A stretch of DNA of 41,576 nucleotides from Gemmatimonadota bacterium (lineage in GTDB: Bacteria > Gemmatimonadota > Gemmatimonadetes > Longimicrobiales > Gaopeijiaceae), in contig SLCK01000008.1 of the NCBI GenBank assembly GCA_007125845.1, positions 1-41,576 on the forward strand, given 5' to 3'. The notes below the pieces were generated by a model that saw only the letters and a program-made list of their open reading frames with translations, searched no databases and was not told where the DNA came from. The position numbers and the translations under genes were made by a program. This document shows, in pieces, positions 22,245 through 30,346 of the stretch; the stretch's first letter is position 1; every line of letters begins with the position of its first letter.

Positions 22245-23993
22245 TCAGGACGGGGGCAAGGAGAACGCGATGATCGCGTTTCCTCCGCGGGGATCGAGTA
22301 CTCCGTGACCACCGCACGCGATCGCGACGTACTGCACGCCATCGATCTGGTAGGTGATGGGCGCCGCGTTACAACCGGCACCGGTCCGAAACGACCACTT
22401 CAGCTCTCCGGTGTCCGCGTCATAGGCATCGAACCAACCTGAAGTCCGACCGGCGAAGACGAGCCCGCCCGCCGTTGCCAGGGCGCCTCCGGCGAGTGGC
22501 CGATCCGTGCGCTGACTCCAGACCACCTCTCCCGTCCGCGGGTCGACGGCGGCGACGTTGCCGAAGGCCTCATGCGGATCCCGACCCTCATCGCGCGGCT
22601 CGAAGTAGCCGGGAACGGACTGGTTGGTGGAAAAGAAGAGGCCCGCCCGTGCGCTGTAGGCACCCGGAGACCAGACCGTGCCGGCCATTCCCCCCGGGAT
22701 GAGGTTCGGACCCGAGCCATCCCCAACGGACTCGCCGACCGGAATGTAGTTGTCCGACATCAGGAGGAGCGTGCCGTCCCGTCGATCCCAGACGTAGAGA
22801 TTTCCCACTCCGGAGAAGCGGCCGAGCGCGGGAATCTCCTCCTCTTCGCCTTCCAGCTCGAACAGGATCGGAGGCGTGGGCCCGGAGGCTCCCCAGATGT
22901 CTCGCGGGAGAATCTGGTAGCACCACTCCTGCTCACCGGTCTCGATGCTGAGCGCGCAGACGGAGTTCGTCCACCGCATGTCCCCGGGATACGGCTCGTG
23001 AGGAGGGGGAAAGGCAGTGGGATCAGGTCCGCCGGTCGCAACGTAGACGAGTCCGAGCTCCGGGTCGAACGTCGGCGTCATCGTGGCGTTTCCCCCGGCC
23101 GAGCGCCAACTGTCGGCGAACCGCGCGGAATCGGCTCGCTCCTGCGCGATGTCCCGCCCCAACTCGAAATCCTCCCGCCCCGGCAGCGTCTCCTGCCAAT
23201 CGCCCCACCACCCGCCCTCCTCGGGTGTGGGAATCGAGCGCCACGTCCACTCGTGTTCTCCGGTCTCCACGTCGAAGGCCTGCACCGCTCCCCGTTCCAC
23301 CCAGGAGAGCCCCACGACGATGCGTCCCCGGGCGACGAGCGGAGCCTGCGTGATCCGGGGCGAGAGCGTCTCGACCTCGAATCGTTGCTCACCGGTCTCG
23401 CGGTCGAGCGCGAGCAGGGTGCCGTTCAGAGTGCCCAGAAACACATGGTCTCCGTAGGCGGCCACACCCCGGTTCGGGCCGAAGTCCGGAGGAAGATGAA
23501 GATCCCCGATCGCCTCCTGGCCCGGAACCTCCCGGGCCCTGAGCTCAACACGCCAAACGACCTCTCCGGTCGCGGAATCCAGTCGAAGCACCTCCTGCCG
23601 TCCCTCTTCGGCCGGCGTGGTGACGTACATCTCCCGGCCGAGGACGAGAGGGGTGTTCGCGAAGGTTCCCATCACCCCCGTCTGGTAGATCCAGGCGGGG
23701 CGGAGGCGGTCTACGTTGCCTTCGTGAATCTCGGTCAATGGGGAATAGCGGGTCTGCGCCCAGTCCCCACCGTAGATCGGCCAGAGGGAGGGGTCGCCCC
23801 GATGTCCCTCGAAGAGCATGTCGTCGGTGATCGGTCCGACGGTTGGCGTCGCACCGACGGTCAGCGGTGCATCCCGTCCTGAGATGTCTTCCCCGACCCC
23901 ACAACCGACGATCGTCAGCCCAAGGATGACGAGGGTCCAGACCGGAGCGAGACCGGGGGGGGGACGACGGTGGGCCCGGGGGGCGCTCACCAT
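22245..23993 (-). CDS. PQQ-dependent quinoprotein dehydrogenase (lipoprotein)
   Basis: This is a 582-residue exported eight-blade propeller that oxidises an alcohol, sugar or similar substrate using pyrroloquinoline quinone. A signal peptide ending in the lipobox TIVGC (Cys31) indicates membrane anchoring. YGGDWAQTRYSPL and IHEGNVDRLRPAWIYQTG are the classic first-blade sequences of methanol/glucose-dehydrogenase relatives. Tryptophan-docking repeats (DSATGEVVWRVEL, DRETGEQRF, DVETGEHEW, DPRTGEVVW, DADTGELKW) recur, and TYQIDGVQYVAIACGG closes the propeller. YPGDMRW and LPRDIWG correspond to the active-site Asp regions of alcohol dehydrogenases, with changes. There is no cytochrome c domain or adjacent-Cys disulfide. 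ATG 23993 overlaps the receptor stop by seven bases. Electrons probably go to a quinone or separate cytochrome. Confidence 0.86.
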   Translation of the reverse strand: MVSAPRAHRRPPPGLAPVWTLVILGLTIVGCGVGEDISGRDAPLTVGATPTVGPITDDMLFEGHRGDPSLWPIYGGDWAQTRYSPLTEIHEGNVDRLRPAWIYQTGVMGTFANTPLVLGREMYVTTPAEEGRQEVLRLDSATGEVVWRVELRAREVPGQEAIGDLHLPPDFGPNRGVAAYGDHVFLGTLNGTLLALDRETGEQRFEVETLSPRITQAPLVARGRIVVGLSWVERGAVQAFDVETGEHEWTWRSIPTPEEGGWWGDWQETLPGREDFELGRDIAQERADSARFADSWRSAGGNATMTPTFDPELGLVYVATGGPDPTAFPPPHEPYPGDMRWTNSVCALSIETGEQEWCYQILPRDIWGASGPTPPILFELEGEEEEIPALGRFSGVGNLYVWDRRDGTLLLMSDNYIPVGESVGDGSGPNLIPGGMAGTVWSPGAYSARAGLFFSTNQSVPGYFEPRDEGRDPHEAFGNVAAVDPRTGEVVWSQRTDRPLAGGALATAGGLVFAGRTSGWFDAYDADTGELKWSFRTGAGCNAAPITYQIDGVQYVAIACGGHGVLDPRGGNAIIAFSLPPS

Positions 23994-26092
23994 CCCGCCG
24001 CAGAAGAGAATCCGAGGTAGAAGGTGCGACCCGGAGCAGGTTCGTAATAGCGGGACGCGATGGCGTTCAACATGACCGAAGCATTGTACCGTTCGTCGAG
24101 GGCATTCTGCACTCCGAAGAACGGTCGCAGCGTCGTGCCGCCCAAGGCGACCTCCATCCCGAAGCGCAGGTCGACGATCATGTGCGACCAGTTCGAGGCC
24201 GTGTTCGCGTCGTTGGCCGGATACGCGTCGAACCACCGGACGTCTGCGGACGAGGACAGTCCGAAGGAAGCCGTGTGGGTCGCGCCGAGGAAGATCTGGT
24301 GGGGCGGCGCTCCGGGCTCCTTGTTCCCCGAGTAGTCCACCCCGTCTTGCTCGAAGTGCTCGAAGACGAAGTCCTGGTACGTGTAGGCCGCACGTGCCTC
24401 GAGTCCGGAGAACGGCGCCCAGTCTAGCGCCACTTCCAGCCCGTCTCGCGAGATCCTTCCGGCGTTGCGAAAGAAGGCCTGCTCGTCCTCACCCTCGTAC
24501 CGGAGGAGCCCGTTCCGCACCGTAGAGAGGTAACCGGCAACCTCGAAGGAGAGACGACGCTCGGGGAGGATTCCGCGCATTCCCAGCTCGAAGCTCCGGA
24601 GCTCTTCCGCCTCCAGATCGTCGTGGAAGCCCCGTCCTCCGTCCGGCCGATTTGATAGCTCCACCGTGGTCGGGGTCTGGTACGCCGAAGCGATGTTGGC
24701 GAAGAGGCCGATTCCGGGCGTCGGCGTATAGGTCAGCCCGACCGTCGGCCCCCAGGCAGAGAGCCGCCGATCACCCGACTGGTCCACGTCGGCGGGGAAT
24801 CGGTCGTTCGCCTCGAAGGCATAGTGGTCATACCGGAGGCCGCTCGTGACCGACCACTCCGGGTGAGGTCGGAACGTCGCCTGAACGAAGGGGCCGAGCG
24901 AGAGCACTTCCTCGAGCTGATCGATCTGAAGGTCGCCCGCCTCCGCGTGTCCGTCACCTCCCTCCTGGACCCCGAGGTTCGCGAACTCGCGTCTGTCGTC
25001 ACGCTGATAGGAGACGTCGAAGCCCGTGATCCACTCAACCGGCCAGCTCCCGAGCTCCGCCTCGCCCCCGTACTCCGACCGCACGCCGGCCGCCCTCCGA
25101 TTCAGGTCGATGATCCGAAACGGGATCGGATTCCAATTCTCCCGCCAAAGGGCCCACCCCAGCACCTGCACTCGGTCTCCTCTCTCCAGAATGTGCTCGA
25201 GCCCGATCCCGCCCTGCCCCTGCTGGAGCGACTTACCCCAGCGCTGATCGAACGCGAGCTGCCGGACGCTCGTCGGATCGCCGAGAGCGTCATCCAGGGT
25301 CAGGCTGCTCGGGTTCTCGGCAAAGGGCATGTCGTAGAGGTTGAAGATCGCCCGGAGGGCGGTCCGATCCGTGAGCGTGACACGCGTGACCAGGTTGGCC
25401 CGGCGGATCTCCGCGCTTCCGTACCCACGAAAACCCTCCGTCTCCATGCGATTGACGTTCACGACGTATCCGACACCCCCACCCGTCCCCTCCATCCTCA
25501 CCTGCTGCCGATTGTAGCCGTGCGATCCGATCTGGATCTCCGGTTGGAGAAGGAGCGCTTGGTCGGGAGGGAACCGGGTCTCCACATTCACCACGCCACC
25601 GGCGGAGTTGCCGTAGAGGACCGAACTCGGACCGCGGATCACCTCGACGCGTCCGGCGGAGCCGAGATCCAGGTTGTTCGGAACCGTCGTGCCATCCGCG
25701 GTGGTCAGCGGAATGCCGTCCTGAAGGAGTTGGAGCCCCCGCGTGCCGATCCTGGCTTGCGGTGCCCGGATGCTCAGGCGAATGCCCTCTCCCAGGGTGT
25801 AGTTGTGGCGCTCGGTGGCGAAGACGCCCGGGACTCGCCGCAGCGTTTCGTCGATGGTCACCCTGCGCTGCGCGAGCTCGATCTCACGCTCACCCACCAC
25901 GCTGACCGACTGGGGAGTTCGCATCAGGTCCTGACGGGCGCGAGTCACCTCGACCACGACCCCCTCCAACTCAATCGGCTCGACGATCGTGTCTGCCGGC
26001 GCTGCCTCCCCGCCAGCTTGAGCAAGAACGGGAACAGCTCCACCGGGAGCAAGCAGGGACAGGAGGAGCAGGATCGGAAGGGTGACTTTCAT
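23987..26092 (-). CDS. TonB-dependent outer-membrane receptor, PqqU/YncD-like
   Basis: This is a 701-residue outer-membrane transporter. After a signal peptide ending near PVLAQA come a plug domain (about 42-165) with QDGIPLTTADG and VEVIRGPSSVLYGNSAGG, and then a 22-strand-type barrel ending FYLGFSSAAGW. From memory, E. coli YncD, now called PqqU and reported as a PQQ importer, has the same length and nearly identical stretches: DGIPxTxxDG, LYGNxxGGVxNV, a closing RYYEPxPGR and DNLFDKEY-like residues (here ALDERYNASV). The gene overlaps the quinoprotein dehydrogenase downstream, so import of PQQ for that enzyme is the leading idea. Ferric siderophore uptake is the alternative. It is the first gene of the five-gene operon and diverges from the sigma factor gene. 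Confidence 0.86.
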   Translation of the reverse strand: MKVTLPILLLLSLLAPGGAVPVLAQAGGEAAPADTIVEPIELEGVVVEVTRARQDLMRTPQSVSVVGEREIELAQRRVTIDETLRRVPGVFATERHNYTLGEGIRLSIRAPQARIGTRGLQLLQDGIPLTTADGTTVPNNLDLGSAGRVEVIRGPSSVLYGNSAGGVVNVETRFPPDQALLLQPEIQIGSHGYNRQQVRMEGTGGGVGYVVNVNRMETEGFRGYGSAEIRRANLVTRVTLTDRTALRAIFNLYDMPFAENPSSLTLDDALGDPTSVRQLAFDQRWGKSLQQGQGGIGLEHILERGDRVQVLGWALWRENWNPIPFRIIDLNRRAAGVRSEYGGEAELGSWPVEWITGFDVSYQRDDRREFANLGVQEGGDGHAEAGDLQIDQLEEVLSLGPFVQATFRPHPEWSVTSGLRYDHYAFEANDRFPADVDQSGDRRLSAWGPTVGLTYTPTPGIGLFANIASAYQTPTTVELSNRPDGGRGFHDDLEAEELRSFELGMRGILPERRLSFEVAGYLSTVRNGLLRYEGEDEQAFFRNAGRISRDGLEVALDWAPFSGLEARAAYTYQDFVFEHFEQDGVDYSGNKEPGAPPHQIFLGATHTASFGLSSSADVRWFDAYPANDANTASNWSHMIVDLRFGMEVALGGTTLRPFFGVQNALDERYNASVMLNAIASRYYEPAPGRTFYLGFSSAAGW

Positions 26093-26340
26093 CGTCGCGG
26101 AGTCGGCTGGGTGAACGTATTGCCGGTCTGAAGGCCGTCACTCCAAGCTTTGCGCACAGTCCGTTGCGCTCAGCCTGGTGTTGCGGTAGGAATTGCGTGC
26201 TCTCGATAGTAACGTCGATCGCCGCCGCACAAAATGCCGGACCCGGGAACTCTTTCGGGTGCTCACGCATCGTTCTCGCTACAGGGCGGTGCCACCGCGG
26301 GCGCCCTGTCCCGACAATGATGAGGGGACCAAAGCTGGTG

Positions 26341-26955
26341 ATGGTAGAATCGGAGATGGATCGCAGCGCCGAATGGTTTCAGGAGGAGGTGATGGAGCTG
26401 CTTCCCGACCTCCTGGGCGCCGCCCGGTCCATGGGCACCACAGGGGCTGACTCGGAGGACGCAGTCGCCGAAGCGGTGGCCCTGGCCTGGGAGCGGTTGG
26501 ACGACTTGAGGGAGAAGGTCCGGTTTCGGGGCTGGATCTTCCGGATTCTGCGGAACTGTTGCCTGGGTCGGATCCGGAAAGCTCGAAGTCGCCCCGAAAC
26601 TGTGTCCCTCGACAAGGAAGGGAACGAAGGCTCGTTCTCCCTCTTCGAGCGGCTTCACCAACCCTTTCTCCTCTGGTGGAGCAATCCGGAGATGACGTTC
26701 CTGGACGCCCTGCTGGAAGACGACATTCGGCAGGCGCTCGAGTCCCTTCCCGAGGAGTACAGGACCGTCGTTCTCCTGGCCGATGTCCACGAGTTCAGAT
26801 ACGCGGAGATCGCCGAGGCGCTGGACATACCGATCGGGACAGTGCGCTCGCGGTTGGCCCGGGGACGGTCCCGGATGCAGGAGGCCCTTTGGCGGCACGC
26901 GGTGGACCGGGGACTCCGGAAGCCCCGTTCCACAAGCGGAAACAATCCAACATGA
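26341..26955 (+). CDS. ECF-type RNA polymerase sigma factor
   Basis: This is a 204-residue sigma factor with region 2 at about 35-85 (DAVAEAVALAWERLDDLREK, then FRGWIFRILRN) and region 4 at about 133-185 (LPEEYRTVVLLADVHEFRYAE, IAEALDIPIGTVRSRLARGR). The linker is long and rich in aromatic residues. The start is uncertain: ATG 26341 is chosen, with ATG 26317 or 26320 and GTG 26338 also in frame; GAGGGG at 26323 favours 26338-26341. The stop overlaps the anti-sigma gene (ATGA), the usual arrangement for a sigma/anti-sigma pair. It diverges from the TonB receptor operon across a gap of about 250 bases, so that operon is a possible target. Confidence 0.87.
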   Translation: MVESEMDRSAEWFQEEVMELLPDLLGAARSMGTTGADSEDAVAEAVALAWERLDDLREKVRFRGWIFRILRNCCLGRIRKARSRPETVSLDKEGNEGSFSLFERLHQPFLLWWSNPEMTFLDALLEDDIRQALESLPEEYRTVVLLADVHEFRYAEIAEALDIPIGTVRSRLARGRSRMQEALWRHAVDRGLRKPRSTSGNNPT

Positions 26956-27212
26956 CCAGGAATCGGCGGGGACGAGAGCAAATCGACTGCGAAGAGGCCG
27001 TCCGCCGCTTGGCGGAGTACCTGGACCGGGAGCTATCCCAGGCGAGCCGGGCCGAGATGGAAGTCCACCTGCAGCGGTGCCGTGATTGCTTTTCCCGCGC
27101 TGAGTTCGAGCGGCGCCTCAAGGCACGGATACGGGAGAATTTGCACACGGACCAGGTCCCTCAGGCCTTCCACGAGCGGATGAAGACTTTGGTGGAAGGT
27201 CTGGGAGAGTAG
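26952..27212 (+). CDS. Zinc-binding anti-sigma factor (ZAS/RsrA-like)
   Basis: This is an 86-residue cytoplasmic protein. DCEEAVRRLAEYLDRELS followed by EMEVHLQRCRDC provides Cys13 and the H-x3-C-x2-C motif (His39, Cys43, Cys46) of zinc-associated anti-sigma factors such as RsrA and ChrR. These bind and silence their sigma factor until an oxidant disturbs the cysteines. There is no transmembrane helix, so sensing is intracellular. The ATG overlaps the sigma stop, so the two proteins should be made in a fixed ratio. A terminator-like hairpin follows at 27379-27404. Confidence 0.83.
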   Translation: MTRNRRGREQIDCEEAVRRLAEYLDRELSQASRAEMEVHLQRCRDCFSRAEFERRLKARIRENLHTDQVPQAFHERMKTLVEGLGE

Positions 27213-27258
27213 GCTCTGGGAAAGTAAGGATTGCCAAGCGCCGAATCTTCATTCGATC

Positions 27259-27301
27259 CATGACCGGCGGACGTGCCTCGCATGACCGGCGGACGTGCCT
27301 C
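27259..27301. repeat. 22-bp perfect tandem repeat (two copies)
   Basis: Two identical 21-base units (27259-27279 and 27281-27301), each beginning CATGACCGGCGG, are separated by a single G, giving a 22-bp period, two helical turns. They lie in the non-coding gap after the anti-sigma gene and before a terminator-like hairpin. Two copies do not make a CRISPR array. They could be a duplicated protein-binding site or a replication-slippage product. Confidence 0.8.
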
Positions 27302-27378
27302 TCCCCCGATCGGCCCCACAATTTCTGGCGTGCCCCCCTTCTGTCGCCTGCAGATCCCTCGCACTACTTTGCTTCGCG

Positions 27379-27404
27379 CGGGCTCAGGGCCCGTTGGATT
27401 TTTT
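27379..27404 (+). terminator. Rho-independent terminator-like hairpin with T-run
   Basis: CGGGC (27379-27383) pairs with GCCCG (27389-27393) around a TCAGG loop, and six T follow at 27399-27404. The T-run is striking in GC-rich DNA. It would end the sigma/anti-sigma transcript, and the dioxygenase gene 65 bases further on would then need its own promoter. Confidence 0.5.
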
Positions 27405-27468
27405 GCGCTTTCGTTCTTGAGGAACACCGGGCTCCTTCGCCCCTGATCTCGCGATACCGGAGACTCCC

Positions 27469-28302
27469 ATGGCCACCTCCGACCTGGATTTCGAAGCGCT
27501 GCAAAGCCGAGGCTTCCTGGTTCTGCCGAACCTGGTTCCCCAAGCCCACCTGGATCGCTTCGAGCACGAGATCGCCGTGTTGTCGGAAGGGGAATGCCGG
27601 CGGCTGGGGACCTCTCCGGCTGGAGATGTAGAGCCCTTCATCCACCTGCACCGCCAGGGAGGAGAGGACTGGTCACTTCTCTACGGGCTCCTCGAGCGGA
27701 TGTTCGTCCTCAATCAGATCGCGACGGACATCGGACGTTTCCTGGAGGAGACCGAGTTCCTGCGGCGGGAGGGGATCGAGGTTCCCCTGGTGTGGCCCGA
27801 CATTCGCGCCGACCCGCCCCACGACTCCAGCCGCCTGCTGCGAATCCATCAGGACTTCGCTTCCACCCGATGCCACCGCGCCTGGCGTCTGTGGGTGCCT
27901 CTACGTCCGGCCGACGAGCACTACGGCACTATGCGCGTTTTTGCCGGGACCCACCGACTGGGCCTCCTTCCGCACCGGGTCGACGACCCCCGTTATCCCA
28001 CGGTGGATGCGGAGCACTGGCAAGACGCCCCACAGGAGACGATGGTCCTTCCCGCAGGCCACGGGGTCCTCTTCCACCCGCTCCTGCTCCACGAATCCGT
28101 GCCCAATCGCTCGAATCGGATGAAGTTCACGCTCCTGGTCCAGGTCCAGGACCTGGCATCTGTCTGCCACCCCCACGATCCGGATGATCCCCTGAGCGAG
28201 TTCGTGAGTCTTACCGCCGTGCGCAGGGACGCTCGGGCCAGGGAGTCTCGTCCTTCGATCGAGGCAGCTGGGGGACCGTCTCCTCCGGCGGCACCGCGAT
28301 GA
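27469..28302 (+). CDS. Phytanoyl-CoA dioxygenase (PhyH) family protein
   Basis: This is a 277-residue member of the non-heme Fe(II)/2-oxoglutarate dioxygenases. The first iron ligands appear as IHQDF (His127, Asp129), the distal ligand as His208 in LLLHESVPN, and a 2-oxoglutarate-binding Arg follows (214 or 217) in RSNRMKFTLLVQ. GFLVLPNLVPQAHLDRFE is the usual N-terminal strand-helix of PhyH. It should hydroxylate a small molecule; PhyH relatives include ectoine hydroxylase and natural-product enzymes, but the EctD signature is not evident. The last 30 residues (Arg/Pro/Ala) are probably disordered. The stop overlaps the GNAT gene start (ATGA), so the two probably act on the same product. Confidence 0.83.
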   Translation: MATSDLDFEALQSRGFLVLPNLVPQAHLDRFEHEIAVLSEGECRRLGTSPAGDVEPFIHLHRQGGEDWSLLYGLLERMFVLNQIATDIGRFLEETEFLRREGIEVPLVWPDIRADPPHDSSRLLRIHQDFASTRCHRAWRLWVPLRPADEHYGTMRVFAGTHRLGLLPHRVDDPRYPTVDAEHWQDAPQETMVLPAGHGVLFHPLLLHESVPNRSNRMKFTLLVQVQDLASVCHPHDPDDPLSEFVSLTAVRRDARARESRPSIEAAGGPSPPAAPR

Positions 28303-29036
28303 CACTCCGGAGCCGAATCTTTCGCTCCCCCCGACAAACTATCGCGGTGCATCGTCCTACCGGTCGAAGGGACCCGGTTTCCCTGCATCTGCTCGGCCCC
28401 GAGGACCTGGATCCGATCTGCGACCTGCACCGATTCATCCATTCCACTCTGGAGCACCCCGAAACGCTCTATCCACGCCAGCGGAACTACTTCCATCGAA
28501 TCCTCAACGGCGAAGGTCGACTCTTCGTTGCGGTCTGTCAGGATCGGATGATCGCCTACGTCACCCTCCGGTTCCCGGGTCACTCTTCCGAAAACTACGG
28601 GTGGGATCTCGGCCTTCCCGCGGACGAGCTCTCAACCATGGCCCAACTCGACGGCGCCGCCGTCCACCCGGACTACAGAGGGAGCCGGCTCCACAACTTC
28701 ATGTCGATCCGGCGGATTCGACTCGGCCGCCTCCTCGGCTACCGACATTTCTCCGCACTCGCGTCCCCGATGAGCCCATACAGCCTGCATTCCCATCTGG
28801 TATCCGGCCTCCGGGTGAAGGGCATCAAGGTCGACGAGGACGGTCCCAACTTCCTGCTTCATATGGACAGCCGCGCCCGCGTAGAGAATCCCGGCGCCCC
28901 GGAGGTCCAGGTGGCGATCGATGACTTCGATGGCCACCGTAAGGCCCTCGACCAAGCCCTTGAGGGCTACCACCTGGACAGGGGAAACGCCCCCCCCCGT
29001 CTGGCCTACGCGTGCACGCCTACCCCCACGCCCTGA
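28299..29036 (+). CDS. GNAT-family N-acyltransferase-like protein
   Basis: This is a 245-residue protein with a GNAT fold. RLFVAVCQDRMIAYVTLRF is the central strand pair, and LDGAAVHPDYRGSRLHNFMS is motif A, where the acetyl-CoA pyrophosphate loop reads Y-R-G-S-R-L rather than the canonical Q/R-x-x-G-x-G/A. LGYRHFSALASPMSPYSLHS follows as motif B. It probably transfers an acyl group from CoA to an amine; the substrate is unknown. The overlap with the PhyH-type dioxygenase indicates coupled translation, suggesting a two-step tailoring module (hydroxylation and acylation). The last 20 residues are Pro/Thr-rich. Confidence 0.75.
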   Translation: MTLRSRIFRSPRQTIAVHRPTGRRDPVSLHLLGPEDLDPICDLHRFIHSTLEHPETLYPRQRNYFHRILNGEGRLFVAVCQDRMIAYVTLRFPGHSSENYGWDLGLPADELSTMAQLDGAAVHPDYRGSRLHNFMSIRRIRLGRLLGYRHFSALASPMSPYSLHSHLVSGLRVKGIKVDEDGPNFLLHMDSRARVENPGAPEVQVAIDDFDGHRKALDQALEGYHLDRGNAPPRLAYACTPTPTP

Positions 29037-29040
29037 GGCC

Positions 29041-29054
29041 GCGGGGATTCCCGC
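29041..29054. terminator. Short hairpin between convergent genes
   Basis: GCGGG (29041-29045) and CCCGC (29050-29054) pair around GATT in the 49-base gap between the GNAT gene and the convergent stress-protein gene. The stem is short and no T-run follows, so this is a weak candidate for a shared terminator. Confidence 0.3.
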
Positions 29055-29085
29055 ATGATGCCGCCTCTCTCCCCCCACTGGACTC

Positions 29086-30012
29086 TCAATTCTCCTCGGT
29101 ATCCCGGTGCACGAGGACGTGCACCTCCGATCCCCGGATCACCTTGTCCGCCACGCTCCCCAGGAGGAGTCGAGTGCCGGGATCGCGCCCGCGAGTGGAA
29201 AGGGCCACGACGTCGGCTCCGATCCTCTCCTGCTCCGACATGATCCCGTCATGAGCACTGGGTGCGGAGACCACGCCGTGGCTGACCTCCATACCCCGTC
29301 GGCCGATGCCTTCGGCGGCTCGCGCAAGGTGAGCCTCGAGCTCGTCCCGCTGGGAGTCCCGTTTCGCTTCCTCTTCAGCCGCGTGAGGGATGTAGGGCGA
29401 GTCGAATCCCACCTCCTGAGGAATGACTCCCACCAGAAAGAGTTGGGCCTCGAACAGCCGGGCCAGCTCCTCCGCCCAGGGCAAAATGGCTCGAGCCATC
29501 TCGGATCCGTCGAGGGGCACGAGAATGCGCCGGTGGGATGGCCGGGCCGTCAGGTCCACCCCACCCTCCTCATCGCCACGCCAGAGGAAGACCGGTGCCG
29601 GAACGGAGCGCACCACTCCGTCCGCGACGCTCCCCAGCCACATGCGTTGAAGCCGGCCCCTTCCGTGAGTGGTCATCACCACCTGGTCGATCGACTTCTC
29701 GAGGATGTGGCGATGGATTGCCCGAACCGGGCGCCCGGAGAGGACATGGGCCTGACTTGCGATGTCACTCCCGGCTTGCCGGATGCGTTCGCGGATCTCT
29801 TGGAGATACTTCGAGCTCGCCGTGCGGAAATCCTCCAGCCACCGATCGTTGCCCACTCCACTGTCCTCAAATGGGGCATAGGGAGGGACCATCGTGACCA
29901 CTCGGATCAGGTGAAGCTCACCACCACTGCGCTCCGCCAGGGAAAGGGCAAAGGGGAGCGCGGACTCCGCGAGCTTCGATCCATCCAGCGGGACCAGGAT
30001 CTTCCGGTACAT
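29086..30012 (-). CDS. Universal stress protein with two tandem UspA domains
   Basis: This is a 308-residue cytoplasmic protein made of two UspA domains. The first (1-145) starts MYRKILVPLDGSKLAESAL and has the signature THGRGRLQRMWLGS; the second starts HRRILVPLDGSEMARAIL and has STRGRDPGTRLLLGS. Both keep the nine-residue spacer before Gly-Ser and so may bind ATP. Tandem members like this resemble M. tuberculosis Rv2623, linked to growth arrest under hypoxia. ATG 30012 follows GGAAGG by five bases. It diverges from the SDR gene across a 334-base gap containing GGGAC repeats that might be regulatory sites. Confidence 0.9.
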   Translation of the reverse strand: MYRKILVPLDGSKLAESALPFALSLAERSGGELHLIRVVTMVPPYAPFEDSGVGNDRWLEDFRTASSKYLQEIRERIRQAGSDIASQAHVLSGRPVRAIHRHILEKSIDQVVMTTHGRGRLQRMWLGSVADGVVRSVPAPVFLWRGDEEGGVDLTARPSHRRILVPLDGSEMARAILPWAEELARLFEAQLFLVGVIPQEVGFDSPYIPHAAEEEAKRDSQRDELEAHLARAAEGIGRRGMEVSHGVVSAPSAHDGIMSEQERIGADVVALSTRGRDPGTRLLLGSVADKVIRGSEVHVLVHRDTEEN

Positions 30013-30346
30013 GACCACCTTCCGGGTAGAGAATTACGACCAAGATGGGGAACCTTAACGCTCGAAGCAGCCGTCGTGCCAGCGTCGCCCGGAGAGCATC
30101 CCGTCCCCGCTCCCTCCGGGCCCCACTGCCAGGTTCGCGCATGCGGGGACCATCCGCCCCGACTCGGGACCTTTCGTCCGGCCGCGAGCCCTCAACTCGC
30201 CGGTTCCACGAAGGCATGCAAGCGATATGCCCTGGAGCCGATCGCCCAGATCGCACATGGCATGTTCCCTGCCAGCCTCCACCAAGAGCGGGGCACCTCG
30301 CCTATCGGTGCCCGCCACGCGGAATCCGAAGGGGAGCAAGCACTCA
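30013..30346. promoter_or_regulatory. Divergent non-coding region with GGGAC elements
   Basis: This 334-base gap separates the divergent stress-protein and SDR genes, and no protein-like frame is convincing in it. GGGAC occurs at 30046-30050 and again at 30166-30170, the second followed by CTTTC and GTCC (30176-30179), an imperfect inverted repeat. A third CGGGACC-type site is upstream of the acetyl-CoA synthetase gene at 36236. The pattern loosely recalls the GGGAC...GTCC core bound by DosR/NarL-type regulators, but the spacing differs by one base. Confidence 0.35.

Noticed and set aside
22572-23882. A 436-codon open frame antisense to the PQQ dehydrogenase
   Set aside because: The opposite strand carries clear quinoprotein repeats; this frame is Arg/Pro/His-rich with no motif.
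24824-26131. A 435-codon open frame antisense to the TonB receptor
   Set aside because: Shadow of the receptor gene, without any protein-family signal.
26245-26274. GGGAAC ... CGTT as an ECF promoter for the sigma gene
   Set aside because: The spacer is 20 bases, longer than known ECF promoters with these boxes, and no second example was found.
27259-27301. CRISPR array
   Set aside because: Only two units, one base apart, with no spacers and no cas genes.
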